DNA of 6,330 nt from Chloroflexota bacterium (GCA_030604285.1 JAUVWD010000046.1:1-6330); one strand, 5' to 3'. Shown: positions 1-5,859, counted from the first letter of the stretch. Translations and numbers: made by a program. Notes: generated from the sequence alone by a model not told the origin.

Positions 1-104
1 ACCGAAGGTATGGTGAACTTAGAGGATGTGGTAGTAGGTGCACAGCCACTGGCTACAAAGGTGCCAACCAGTAGAAAAGAAGTCAAAAGTCTTACAATGT
101 TCAT
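1..104 (-). CDS. Putative lipoprotein, N-terminus only (runs off left edge)
   Basis: This is a short open frame starting at ATG (102-104) and leaving the window after 34 codons. It begins MNIVRLLTSFLLVGTFVASG and then Cys21. The layout is a basic residue (Arg5), a hydrophobic stretch (residues 6-18), and A-S-G-C resembling a lipobox, followed by a Thr/Ser-rich linker (APTTTSS), typical of lipoproteins tethered to the outer face of the membrane. Ala rather than Leu/Val at -3 is a slightly weak lipobox. An AGGAGG Shine-Dalgarno at 109-114 lies 4 nt from the ATG, which is somewhat close but strong. The gene starts 33 nt after the stop of the PRC-barrel gene and is probably co-transcribed with it. 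The mature protein lies outside the window, so its function cannot be named. Confidence 0.72.
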   Translation of the reverse strand, partial: MNIVRLLTSFLLVGTFVASGCAPTTTSSKFTIPS

Positions 105-108
105 CTTG

Positions 109-114
109 CCTCCT
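109..114 (-). promoter_or_regulatory. Shine-Dalgarno AGGAGG of the lipoprotein gene
   Basis: AGGAGG on the minus strand, four bases before the ATG at 102-104. This site is the main support for the truncated lipoprotein being a real gene. Confidence 0.65.
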
Positions 115-137
115 GTGTTAACTGGGTCATCCCTGAG

Positions 138-443
138 CTAGGAACTACTTGTGTCGCCATCCGCTGCTAGGCTAGCTAGTGGCAAATCACCAAAAAGTAC
201 CACCTTATCAGCAACATTTGCGACCTCTTCAACAGGTATTATCCTCTTCTGACCCAGACTATCAATTACCATCCATATCTTGTCTTGCGATAATTCTTTC
301 TTGATAGCGGTGACTGCCCCTAAGCTAGCACCATCGGGCATAGTAACCTCCTTGCCCAAGAGCAGCACTTCCAGGCCTCTGGCGGTTATCACGGTTTTCA
401 GCATCCGTAGAAGCTTCATCACTTGACCTGCAATATGAATCAT
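138..443 (-). CDS. Small PRC-barrel-like protein
   Basis: The protein is about 101 residues. Numbered from the upstream ATG at 456-458, residues 33-91 read like a PRC-barrel: 'GKEVTMPDGASLGAV' opens the beta-barrel, 'IWMVIDSLGQKRIIPVEEV' forms the central strands, and 'VADKVVLF' closes it. PRC-barrel domains occur in RimM, photosynthetic reaction centre subunit H and many small stand-alone proteins; the role of this one is unknown. No signal peptide or membrane helix is convincing, although residues 14-34 are fairly hydrophobic. The tail is rich in Ala, Asp and Ser. Three starts are possible. The ATG at 456-458 has no Shine-Dalgarno and abuts an inverted repeat. The ATG at 441-443 has AAGG 7 nt upstream and is chosen here. 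The ATG at 417-419 (MKLLRML) also has an AGG upstream. The gene lies between the DUF2330-like gene and the lipoprotein gene, all in one direction. Confidence 0.7.
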   Translation of the reverse strand: MIHIAGQVMKLLRMLKTVITARGLEVLLLGKEVTMPDGASLGAVTAIKKELSQDKIWMVIDSLGQKRIIPVEEVANVADKVVLFGDLPLASLAADGDTSSS

Positions 444-458
444 TTGATTACCTTCCAT

Positions 459-512
459 GCCATTCTGAGCGGAGCGAAGAATCTACAGACCCTTCACTTC
501 GTTCAGGGCGAC
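459..512. repeat. Imperfect inverted repeat, probably a dispersed palindromic element
   Basis: The arms 465-479 (CTGAGCGGAGCGAAG) and 492-506 (CTTCACTTCGTTCAG) are inverted complements at 12 of 15 positions, with a 12-base loop. All three differences are transitions, two of them giving G-U pairs in a plus-strand transcript. Weaker pairing extends the arms to 459-479 and 492-512. The 'ATTCTGAGCGGAGCGAAGAATCT' type of sequence is familiar to me as a dispersed intergenic repeat in environmental bacterial genomes, where it yields spurious 'ILSGAKNL'-like translations. No T-run follows on either strand, so it is a poor intrinsic terminator. It fills most of the gap between the DUF2330-like gene and the PRC-barrel gene. 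Confidence 0.7.
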
Positions 513-547
513 AGCTCAATACCCTACGCAATTAACGACGAAGCAAG

Positions 548-2428
548 TCATAAAAGGTTCATCAAAGGTTTACCTATCACAGAGAGAGTCTTGAGCCAGG
601 TATATGCCTTTGCCAGCAGAGATTGACTCAGCAATGGTAGTTCCCTTTTCACTACCTCTCCTGTGGCAGCATCTACCTGTCCCTCTATCCTCATCTCCCT
701 GGATACGAATCCCAATAACTCTTTGTGGGTTACGCCTTGAATTTCATACACCGCCTTGTCATCAATCACCTTAAGCTCAATACTACGAGGCTCAACTTCA
801 AGGCTGGCTGCTGCTTGCTGTGGCATCACCGACACTGGCAGCAGACGGTACTCGGTATCCAGGAAAAGTCGAGAGTCCTGAATTTTGAGTTGACAGTTTG
901 GAGAGACTTTGACTATTGCGAGCACATCGTTGATCTCGACCATCATCTCTCTAGTAGCTTCATTAAATTGTAGGTAGGCTGGGTGAAGCTTCATGTCACT
1001 CCCCTTGAGCTTGGCTTTGACAACTGTGTCTGGATCCAGCGCCTCGATTTCGGACCCATTTCTAACGTAAACCTCAAGTGCCCCTTCGGGTGCATGGGCT
1101 TCTAAAGTAGCTTGGGAAGGAAGCTCAAAGTATTGAGATATGCTGGAAAGAGGCAAAAAGACTCTTTCCCGACCAATGACCTTGCCTTGGTATTGGACGA
1201 CAATGTCATAAAGCCCCGGGACCAAGTCGGCAATCTTAGCTCGAAACAGCACCTCTCCTAGACACTCAATGCAGAAACCTGGCTTCTCCTGCGACGTGAC
1301 ATCGATAATCACAGTTGGTGGGTAGGCAAATGTAGGAGGTATAATCAGCTCCGCCGTAAGCTCATAGCAGGGAGTAGGGGTAATGGCTAGTCCATAGGCA
1401 ACTATCGTATTGCTGAAAGTCCCTATGACAGCCTGTGATTCCTGCTCGGAAGCGCATCGGCCTTGACAGCAATCAAAAACTAGCTTTGCATCCGGCGAAA
1501 TCCAGCCTATTATTAAATCCCTGGTCAGACCAGCCAAATCCCCGTGATAGGCCACGGCGGTAAGCCAAACGTCACCTTCAAGAAGGGCGGCTACGTCCTT
1601 ATCTATGGAAGCTAACTCCTCTTTGGTTAGCTTGAACTGAATAGGCGGAGCGCCATGTGTGCCATAGAACTTACCCATCTGCAGCCCATGTGGTAATTCG
1701 CTTCCCCGTGGCAGCCAATGCAAATTTGCTGGCTCTGGTGTAAGCAAGAATAAGTTAATGTCCGTCCAGCCTTCGGCCAATGTGGATATCTTAAGTGGAT
1801 AATAAAGGAAATCAGAATCGAACCGGTACACAATAGGCTCAATGCTTTTTGGCTCTGAAGTCACTTCGATAAGGTCGAAAACGAAGTAATCTATGTCTCG
1901 GGCTATGTAATCACTGACTAACGATTCAAGTTTGGGTGAGGAAATCTCGTGTTCGATGCCAGCATCTTCAAGAAAGTTCTCGGCCCACAGGACAAGCTCA
2001 GGAGCATCAGCAGCTTTGACCACAGTAATATCATGAGCGCCAATCTTCTCATGAAAGATTATCTCCACCCCTTCTCCTGGACTTAACATACCCTTCCTAA
2101 ACCCATCCCACCAGTGCCTGGGGAAATGCTCCTCGATCAGCTTGTTGACCTGCTCAAAGGAAGCGAAGTCGCCTTTTTCTACTTTGGGCTCAGAAGGCAG
2201 GGGTAAGATCTCCAAAACCTGGCTATCGCCACTGGCGCTAACATCAGTGGATAGTATCATTATCTCTTCATCGCCATTCCAGGCAATGATTGCCTTTTGT
2301 CCCGGTCCATACACTGAGACGTCGCCTATAGGCACCATCCCTCTATCGGCCAGAGCCACCTGTGCCAAAGGCATAGCGACCAAACCAAGACAAACGGGTA
2401 ACAGCAAAACTCTAAACACTTGCTTCAT
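548..2428 (-). CDS. Large exported protein, DUF2330-like N-terminal half with extra C-terminal domains
   Basis: The protein has 626 residues. Residues 1-27 are a signal peptide (Lys2, Arg6, hydrophobic core, probable cleavage after A-L-A27). Residues 30-300 resemble DUF2330: 'GQKAIIAWNGDEEIMIL' (44-60), 'LEILPLPSEPKV' (72-83), 'HDITVVKAADAPELVLWAENFL' in the middle, and 'YYPLKISTL' (209-217). That family is secreted and of unknown function. A cysteine pair (Cys320, Cys321) and Cys325 follow. Residues 352-428 look like a beta-sandwich domain with Cys354, Cys386 and Cys389 and a 'LVPGLYDIVVQY' strand. The C-terminal part (about 500-600) ends in a PepSY-like pattern, 'YEIQGVTHKELLGF' then 'VDAATGEV' (585-592). 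No second membrane segment or sortase motif is seen. The Shine-Dalgarno is weak (AGAGA at best). The gene starts 43 nt after the truB stop, so it may be transcribed with it. DUF2330 is assigned from remembered motif spacing, not from a search. Confidence 0.78.
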   Translation of the reverse strand: MKQVFRVLLLPVCLGLVAMPLAQVALADRGMVPIGDVSVYGPGQKAIIAWNGDEEIMILSTDVSASGDSQVLEILPLPSEPKVEKGDFASFEQVNKLIEEHFPRHWWDGFRKGMLSPGEGVEIIFHEKIGAHDITVVKAADAPELVLWAENFLEDAGIEHEISSPKLESLVSDYIARDIDYFVFDLIEVTSEPKSIEPIVYRFDSDFLYYPLKISTLAEGWTDINLFLLTPEPANLHWLPRGSELPHGLQMGKFYGTHGAPPIQFKLTKEELASIDKDVAALLEGDVWLTAVAYHGDLAGLTRDLIIGWISPDAKLVFDCCQGRCASEQESQAVIGTFSNTIVAYGLAITPTPCYELTAELIIPPTFAYPPTVIIDVTSQEKPGFCIECLGEVLFRAKIADLVPGLYDIVVQYQGKVIGRERVFLPLSSISQYFELPSQATLEAHAPEGALEVYVRNGSEIEALDPDTVVKAKLKGSDMKLHPAYLQFNEATREMMVEINDVLAIVKVSPNCQLKIQDSRLFLDTEYRLLPVSVMPQQAAASLEVEPRSIELKVIDDKAVYEIQGVTHKELLGFVSREMRIEGQVDAATGEVVKRELPLLSQSLLAKAYTWLKTLSVIGKPLMNLL

Positions 2429-2471
2429 TTTGTGTCTCTAAATATCAATAACGGAAAGGTGATGAAAAGGT

Positions 2472-3113
2472 TTAGACCTTGTGGCCTAGAATCTCTTCCA
2501 GACTCTTGGCCTGTCCTACAAGGTGAGGACCAACCCTGGTGCGACGAACCTCGACTACCGTGGCGCCAACCGCCAGTCTCTGCCCAATGTCGTGAGCAAG
2601 GCTTCTAACATAAAATCCTGATGATACATCACAACTCAGGGTGAAGTAAGGAAACTGGAACGCTCTAAGTTCCAAGGAATAGATGCTCACTTTCTTAGGT
2701 GGTATATGTACACTTACACCTTTCCTGGCCAGTTCGTAGGCCTTCCGGCCTTCCAGTTTTTTGGCGGAAAACGGAGGAGGGACTTGCCAAATGTCCCCAT
2801 GAAACTCGCTTAACACCCTTTCCAGTTCTTCCCTGGTTATCTGTCTATCGCTTTGGCGCAAAACTCTGCCTTCGGAATCAAAGGTATCGGTCTCTAAACC
2901 CAGAATGATTTTAACCTCGTAGGCTTTGTCTAATTGGAGAAACAGAGAGGCCTCCTTGGTACGTTTCCCGGTGAGGATAATTAATAGGCCGGTAGCTATG
3001 GGATCGAGCGTTCCTGTATGGCCAACCTTCACCTTAAACTGCCTTCTTATCAGTCCTACCACTCTGGATGAAGTGAGTCCCTTTGGCTTATCCACAAGCA
3101 AGATACCATTCAT
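2472..3113 (-). CDS. truB: tRNA pseudouridine(55) synthase TruB, short form
   Basis: TruB converts U55 of the tRNA T-loop to pseudouridine in the cytoplasm. From the ATG at 3111-3113 the protein has 213 residues and begins MNGILLVDKPKGLTSS, the usual TruB opening. The catalytic motif GHTGTLDPIATGLL is at residues 31-44, with the nucleophile Asp37. It is followed by 'KAYEVKIILG' around Tyr65, 'TDTFDSEG', 'PPPFSAKKLEGRKAYELARKG', and 'SSGFYVRSLAHDIG' (164-177) with the conserved Arg170. The protein stops just after 'VRRTRVGPHLVGQAKSLEEI', so it lacks the C-terminal PUA-type domain of E. coli TruB (about 314 residues); such short forms exist elsewhere. The frame stays open upstream to 3203, but those 30 codons only read through the hairpin, so the later start is chosen. 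Neither nearby ATG (3113, 3119) has a Shine-Dalgarno. The usual infB-rbfA-ribF-rpsO neighbours are absent here. Confidence 0.95.
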   Translation of the reverse strand: MNGILLVDKPKGLTSSRVVGLIRRQFKVKVGHTGTLDPIATGLLIILTGKRTKEASLFLQLDKAYEVKIILGLETDTFDSEGRVLRQSDRQITREELERVLSEFHGDIWQVPPPFSAKKLEGRKAYELARKGVSVHIPPKKVSIYSLELRAFQFPYFTLSCDVSSGFYVRSLAHDIGQRLAVGATVVEVRRTRVGPHLVGQAKSLEEILGHKV

Positions 3114-3140
3114 GCCCATAAGTATAACGAAAAATGAAGG

Positions 3141-3205
3141 GGTTGGGCCATCAAGTGAAACTAACCGCAAGGGCGCTCCTCGAGGAGCGCCCTTATCGCC
3201 CAACT
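3141..3205. repeat. Nested inverted repeat upstream of truB
   Basis: Outer arms GTTGGGC (3142-3148) and GCCCAAC (3198-3204) are perfect complements, extendable by one G-U pair, and enclose the 26-bp palindrome at 3169-3194. The whole 65-bp unit lies between the anti-sigma stop and the truB start. On the minus strand it is followed by CCCCTTCATTTTT, a T-rich stretch only about 15-20 nt before the truB ATG. It could be a terminator, a folded leader, or a small repeat element. Confidence 0.6.
3169..3194 (-). terminator. Perfect 26-bp palindrome, likely terminator of the sigma/anti-sigma unit
   Basis: The half-site AAGGGCGCTCCTC (3169-3181) is followed directly by its exact complement, giving an 11-bp GC-rich stem with a four-base TCGA loop. 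It begins 33 nt after the anti-sigma stop, where a terminator would be expected. The downstream minus-strand sequence (TTGCGGTTAGTTT) is only loosely T-rich, so it is not a textbook intrinsic terminator. Because it is symmetric it could also act on plus-strand transcripts. Confidence 0.5.
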
Positions 3206-3227
3206 GGCTGACGAGTCTGAGTACAAT

Positions 3228-4169
3228 CTATCTCAAGGGGTACCCCACGATATTTATTACCCTTTCTTCAACAAGATCGACCTCCACTATCCACCTCCCC
3301 ACACTAGCCTGGAAGTCTATCGGAGTGGTTGCTAGCACTACCCCTGCAACAGTGATAGTCAAAGTGTCATCAGATGGTTGGAAGAAGGGAAGAGGTATCA
3401 CTTTACGTATCTCAGCCCCAGTCACGAGAATATCTTGCACCTCAGGATCAGCGCTAGCTATCTCAACGGCCTTGTCTTTCTCTATTCGAGTTAACGGCGT
3501 AACATGGGCTGCCTCAACTTTAAGCGCCCTCGCCGCAACGACTTTTTTCTCACGCACATCCACCAACGCATCTATCAGCACCGCGCTATCTCCATGGTTC
3601 TCTCCCCAAATAGATTCACCAGGAATGAGAAACAAAACATTGAAAATGCCTCGCTCCACAGGCCTTATTGCTTTTACCACCCTTATAACGGTCCCCTCTG
3701 GCAGCAGCTCCTGAACCTGTGGGTCATTTTGGGCAATCTCCGCCGCCAGTACCTCGGGCGATTGACCAACATATGGTGAAATCACCAGGGCGAGTGCGGC
3801 GACCAAAGCTGCCACCAGCAAAGCAACCACAGCGGGCTTCCATGCGGGTTGCTGTGAAACCAAGCCCTGTCTTATGATATGTATTCTCGGTTTCGCCTTT
3901 GATTTTGCTTGACGCAGGATTGCAAGCTTAGATTGCTCCTGAGCCGCGAGCCGCTGCTGCAGCCTTGCCCATGCCTCAGGTGAAGGAGCTTTGCTTGCTG
4001 CCACTTGGAAGCTGTGAACCATCCTATTTTGAGTAGCAGATAGAGCCTCTAGCTCCTTGCGGCAGCTGTGGCAAGTGGATAAATGAAGCTCAACGGCTTC
4101 TTTTCCCCCCGTACTGAGTTCGCCGTCTAGATAGGATACAAGCAATTCACCTGCATCTTTACAGTCCAC
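3228..4169 (-). CDS. Membrane anti-sigma factor with ZAS zinc finger and tandem outer domains
   Basis: The protein has 313 residues and starts at GTG (4167-4169), with a perfect Shine-Dalgarno 7 nt upstream. The N-terminus carries the zinc-binding anti-sigma pattern: Cys3, His29, Cys33 and Cys36 (H-x3-C-x2-C), of the zf-HC2/ZAS type that holds ECF sigma factors in the cytoplasm. A basic, partly helical linker (about 60-111) precedes one membrane helix (about 113-131, 'AVVALLVAALVAALALVIS'). The rest (132-313) should lie outside the membrane and contains two copies of one domain. 'AAEIAQNDPQVQELLPEGTV' starts at 142 and 'AVEIASADPEVQDILVTGAE' starts at 234; 13 of 27 residues match over the first part at a 92-residue period, and each copy ends in a strand-like segment. 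The motif recalls PepSY-like domains. The gene follows the sigma gene by 36 nt, so the sigma factor is its likely partner. The outer signal is unknown. Confidence 0.88.
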   Translation of the reverse strand: MDCKDAGELLVSYLDGELSTGGKEAVELHLSTCHSCRKELEALSATQNRMVHSFQVAASKAPSPEAWARLQQRLAAQEQSKLAILRQAKSKAKPRIHIIRQGLVSQQPAWKPAVVALLVAALVAALALVISPYVGQSPEVLAAEIAQNDPQVQELLPEGTVIRVVKAIRPVERGIFNVLFLIPGESIWGENHGDSAVLIDALVDVREKKVVAARALKVEAAHVTPLTRIEKDKAVEIASADPEVQDILVTGAEIRKVIPLPFFQPSDDTLTITVAGVVLATTPIDFQASVGRWIVEVDLVEERVINIVGYPLR

Positions 4170-4173
4170 TATG

Positions 4174-4182
4174 TCACCTCCT
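4174..4182 (-). promoter_or_regulatory. Strong Shine-Dalgarno of the anti-sigma gene
   Basis: AGGAGGTGA on the minus strand is a full match to the 16S rRNA 3' end, with 7 nt between GGAGG and the GTG at 4167-4169. It fixes the GTG start and suggests the anti-sigma factor is translated at least as well as the sigma factor, whose own ribosome site is weak. Confidence 0.85.
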
Positions 4183-4205
4183 TTTTCCTGAAAATCCGGG
4201 GATGT

Positions 4206-4823
4206 TCATGGAAGCCGTTTCCGTTCTTCATTTACCAATACCCTGTGCAAGGTTCTGATAGCAGTGTTAAGCCTGGATTTGACTGTTCCAACGGGTATGT
4301 CCAAAATCTGCGAGATTTCTTGGTAGGGCAATTCATGAAAATACCTGAGAACCACCACCGAGCGATGTTTGCCATCTAGAGACCTCATTGCCTGCCAGAT
4401 CGCATCCCTCTCCTCAAATCTGGCGCGAGTGGAACCCGGCTCTGCTGGTTCAAAACCATCTCCACCCATTTCCTCGAGAGAGAACAATGGCGGGGCCTTC
4501 CTTCGGTGGCTGTCAATACACACGTTAATTGTTATGCGACATAGCCATCGTCTAAAACTGGTCTCATCGCCCTCGAATTTGTCCTTGGACTTGTAGACCT
4601 TAACAAATGCTTCCTGAAGCATGTCTTCAGCTTGACGCGGATCGCCAACCATCAACAAAGCAGTTCTAAACACCATATCCTTGGAGTGGTGAAAAAGTGC
4701 CTCAAAGGCGCTGGAGTCACCCCTTTGCCACTGCTGGATTAAATCCAATTGCGATTCTCCGACTTGCCTGTTATTATCCCCCCCGGTGTTGGCGAGCGGG
4801 ATAGGATGAGGGTGGAAATTCAC
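4206..4823 (-). CDS. ECF-family RNA polymerase sigma factor
   Basis: The protein is 205 residues from the GTG at 4821-4823. Sigma region 2 covers about residues 36-108: 'GDSSAFEALFHHSKDMVFRT', 'DPRQAEDMLQEAFVKVYKS' for core binding, then 'FRRWLCRITINVCIDSHRR' for -10 recognition. An acidic linker (about 110-138) follows. Region 4 covers about 141-195, with the helix-turn-helix 'LPYQEISQILDIPVGTVKSR' that reads the -35. No region 1 or 3 is present, which defines the ECF (group 4) class. Residues 1-25 (HPHPIPL, then a Gly/Asn-rich piece) look unlike an ECF N-terminus, and no good Shine-Dalgarno precedes the GTG. A TTG at 4746-4748 has GGAG 8 nt upstream and would give the typical opening 'LDLIQQWQRGDSSAF'; it may be the true start. 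The anti-sigma gene follows directly. An autoregulatory promoter cannot be identified by eye. Confidence 0.93.
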   Translation of the reverse strand: MNFHPHPIPLANTGGDNNRQVGESQLDLIQQWQRGDSSAFEALFHHSKDMVFRTALLMVGDPRQAEDMLQEAFVKVYKSKDKFEGDETSFRRWLCRITINVCIDSHRRKAPPLFSLEEMGGDGFEPAEPGSTRARFEERDAIWQAMRSLDGKHRSVVVLRYFHELPYQEISQILDIPVGTVKSRLNTAIRTLHRVLVNEERKRLP

Positions 4824-4838
4824 TTTGATAATGCCCCG

Positions 4839-4868
4839 TCACCACGCCCTCGCTTTCGGGAGTGGTGA
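4839..4868. repeat. Hairpin between the exported helical protein gene and the sigma gene
   Basis: TCACCAC (4839-4845) pairs with GTGGTGA (4862-4868); after one G/A mismatch CCC (4847-4849) pairs with GGG (4858-4860), leaving an 8-base loop. It lies in the 65-nt gap, ending 15 nt before the sigma GTG. No T-run follows on the minus strand, so termination is doubtful. It could instead lower read-through, protect a processed end, or affect sigma translation. Confidence 0.5.
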
Positions 4869-4888
4869 AAGACTGTTGGGCTTGCCTA

Positions 4889-5755
4889 TTACTTTTCAGG
4901 TGGAAAACTATCTACGAACATGGCGAGCCTGTCTCCGACGTTCTGCATGATTTCCTCTGCTTTCTCCTCATCGAGCTTGCCCGCGCTTACCGCCTTATTC
5001 AGCCTATCCTGGGCACGATCCATTAGCGCCTCCAATAGCTCACTCCGGCTGATGCCCTGCTTTTCAGCAATCTCCGCTATTTTCTTGCCCTCTTTTAGTT
5101 CCGCCAACATCCCCATGTGATCCAAATTCACAATCTGGCATACCTGATGCAGCAACAACTTGGTTTGCCTTGCTCTTTTGTCCCTCTCTACGATTTTCTT
5201 GACTTCGTGCCTGACTATGTCCTCAAAGGTGGCTTCCTGCACCATCTTGCTTACCGTGACTTCCGCACTGCTGAGCTTTTCCCTCGCCTGCTCCTGACTG
5301 AGCCTACCGTCAGCAAGAGCTCTATCCAAGGCTTCCTCTACAGGTATCAGCAGCTCCTGCACCACTAGGTGGGTGGGTATCCCTTGCTCCTCAGCAATTT
5401 CTGCTACCGTCCTGCCCTCTCTCAACTGTTGAACTAGCTCCTTGTCTTCCATGCCAAGCGCTTGACTGATTCTCATCAAGATAGGTCTTGACCGAGAAAC
5501 CGCCAACTCTTTGACTCGTTGCTGATAGGGATGGTTCATCATCCCGATCATGCCAAATACAGGTTCGGATCTCTCCATAATCGCCTCAGCTTGCTCAGAG
5601 TTTATCACTCCTTCCTCGGTTAACTGCTCTAGCACCGCAGCAAACTGGGCTTTGGGAGCTTTGGGTGGGGCGGCGACCGCTGGCACCACCGTTATTACCA
5701 ACAGCGCTATCGCACAAACAGTGGTTACCAATAGAATCGACTTCTTTCTCTTCAT
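4889..5755 (-). CDS. Exported helical repeat protein of unknown function
   Basis: The protein has 288 residues from ATG 5753-5755, with AAGGAGG ending 8 nt upstream. Residues 1-29 are a clear signal peptide (MKRKK, then a hydrophobic core, cleavage near A-V-A-A29). There is no Cys at the cleavage site and no later membrane helix, so the product is secreted or loosely surface-bound. The mature part looks almost entirely helical and highly charged. Residues 111-163 and 220-272 align without gaps, with 19 of 53 identities and many similar residues: 'LREGRTVAEIAEEQGI' against 'LKEGKKIAEIAEKQGI', then 'LADGRLSQEQAREKL' against 'VSAGKLDEEKAEEIM'. A third partial copy, 'LTEEGVINSEQAEAIM' (45-60), starts the mature protein. 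I know similar repeats in secreted proteins of Gram-positive and Chloroflexota lineages but no assigned function. Its place just upstream of sigma and anti-sigma genes suggests, by inference, a role in the response they control. Confidence 0.85.
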   Translation of the reverse strand: MKRKKSILLVTTVCAIALLVITVVPAVAAPPKAPKAQFAAVLEQLTEEGVINSEQAEAIMERSEPVFGMIGMMNHPYQQRVKELAVSRSRPILMRISQALGMEDKELVQQLREGRTVAEIAEEQGIPTHLVVQELLIPVEEALDRALADGRLSQEQAREKLSSAEVTVSKMVQEATFEDIVRHEVKKIVERDKRARQTKLLLHQVCQIVNLDHMGMLAELKEGKKIAEIAEKQGISRSELLEALMDRAQDRLNKAVSAGKLDEEKAEEIMQNVGDRLAMFVDSFPPEK

Positions 5756-5763
5756 CTCTCTTT

Positions 5764-5770
5764 CCTCCTT
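5764..5770 (-). promoter_or_regulatory. Shine-Dalgarno AAGGAGG of the exported helical protein gene
   Basis: AAGGAGG on the minus strand, 8 nt before ATG 5753-5755, which confirms the chosen start and predicts good translation. Confidence 0.8.
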
Positions 5771-5811
5771 TCGCTAATATAAAACGCTATTTTCACGGCA
5801 AAAGTTCATGG

Positions 5812-5839
5812 ATTATGCCATTTTCTTCAGGAGACTCAA
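5812..5839 (-). promoter_or_regulatory. Probable housekeeping promoter with extended -10
   Basis: On the minus strand, -35 TTGAGT (5834-5839) is followed after 16 bases by -10 CATAAT (5812-5817), with TGG just before the -10 forming an extended -10. Matches are 4/6 and 5/6 to the consensus. Transcription would start near 5805, giving a leader of about 50 nt before the exported helical protein gene. It could drive that gene and perhaps the sigma/anti-sigma pair. Read by eye, so moderate confidence. Confidence 0.45.
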
Positions 5840-5859
5840 AGGAATGATAGAATACAGTT

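Noticed and set aside
459..512. Inverted repeat as a rho-independent terminator
   Set aside because: Neither strand has a run of T after the stem, so it was called a repeat.
423..626. Plus-strand open frame of 67 codons containing 'ILSGAKNLQTLHFVQGD'
   Set aside because: This is the translation of the inverted repeat at 459-512 and the antisense of the end of the DUF2330-like gene, not a gene.
3114..3203. N-terminal extension of TruB by 30 codons
   Set aside because: The extra residues come from reading through the nested palindrome, and TruB proteins begin at 'MNGILLVDKPKG'. No ribosome site supports the upstream start.
2926..3714. Long plus-strand open frame of 262 codons
   Set aside because: It overlaps truB and the anti-sigma gene on the opposite strand, crosses the palindrome, and its Ser/Thr-rich composition is typical of an antisense shadow. 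No domain is recognisable.
5775..5780. TAATAT/TATATT-like box close to the exported helical protein gene as a -10
   Set aside because: No acceptable -35 at normal spacing, and the leader would be only about 15 nt, so the extended -10 promoter further upstream is preferred.
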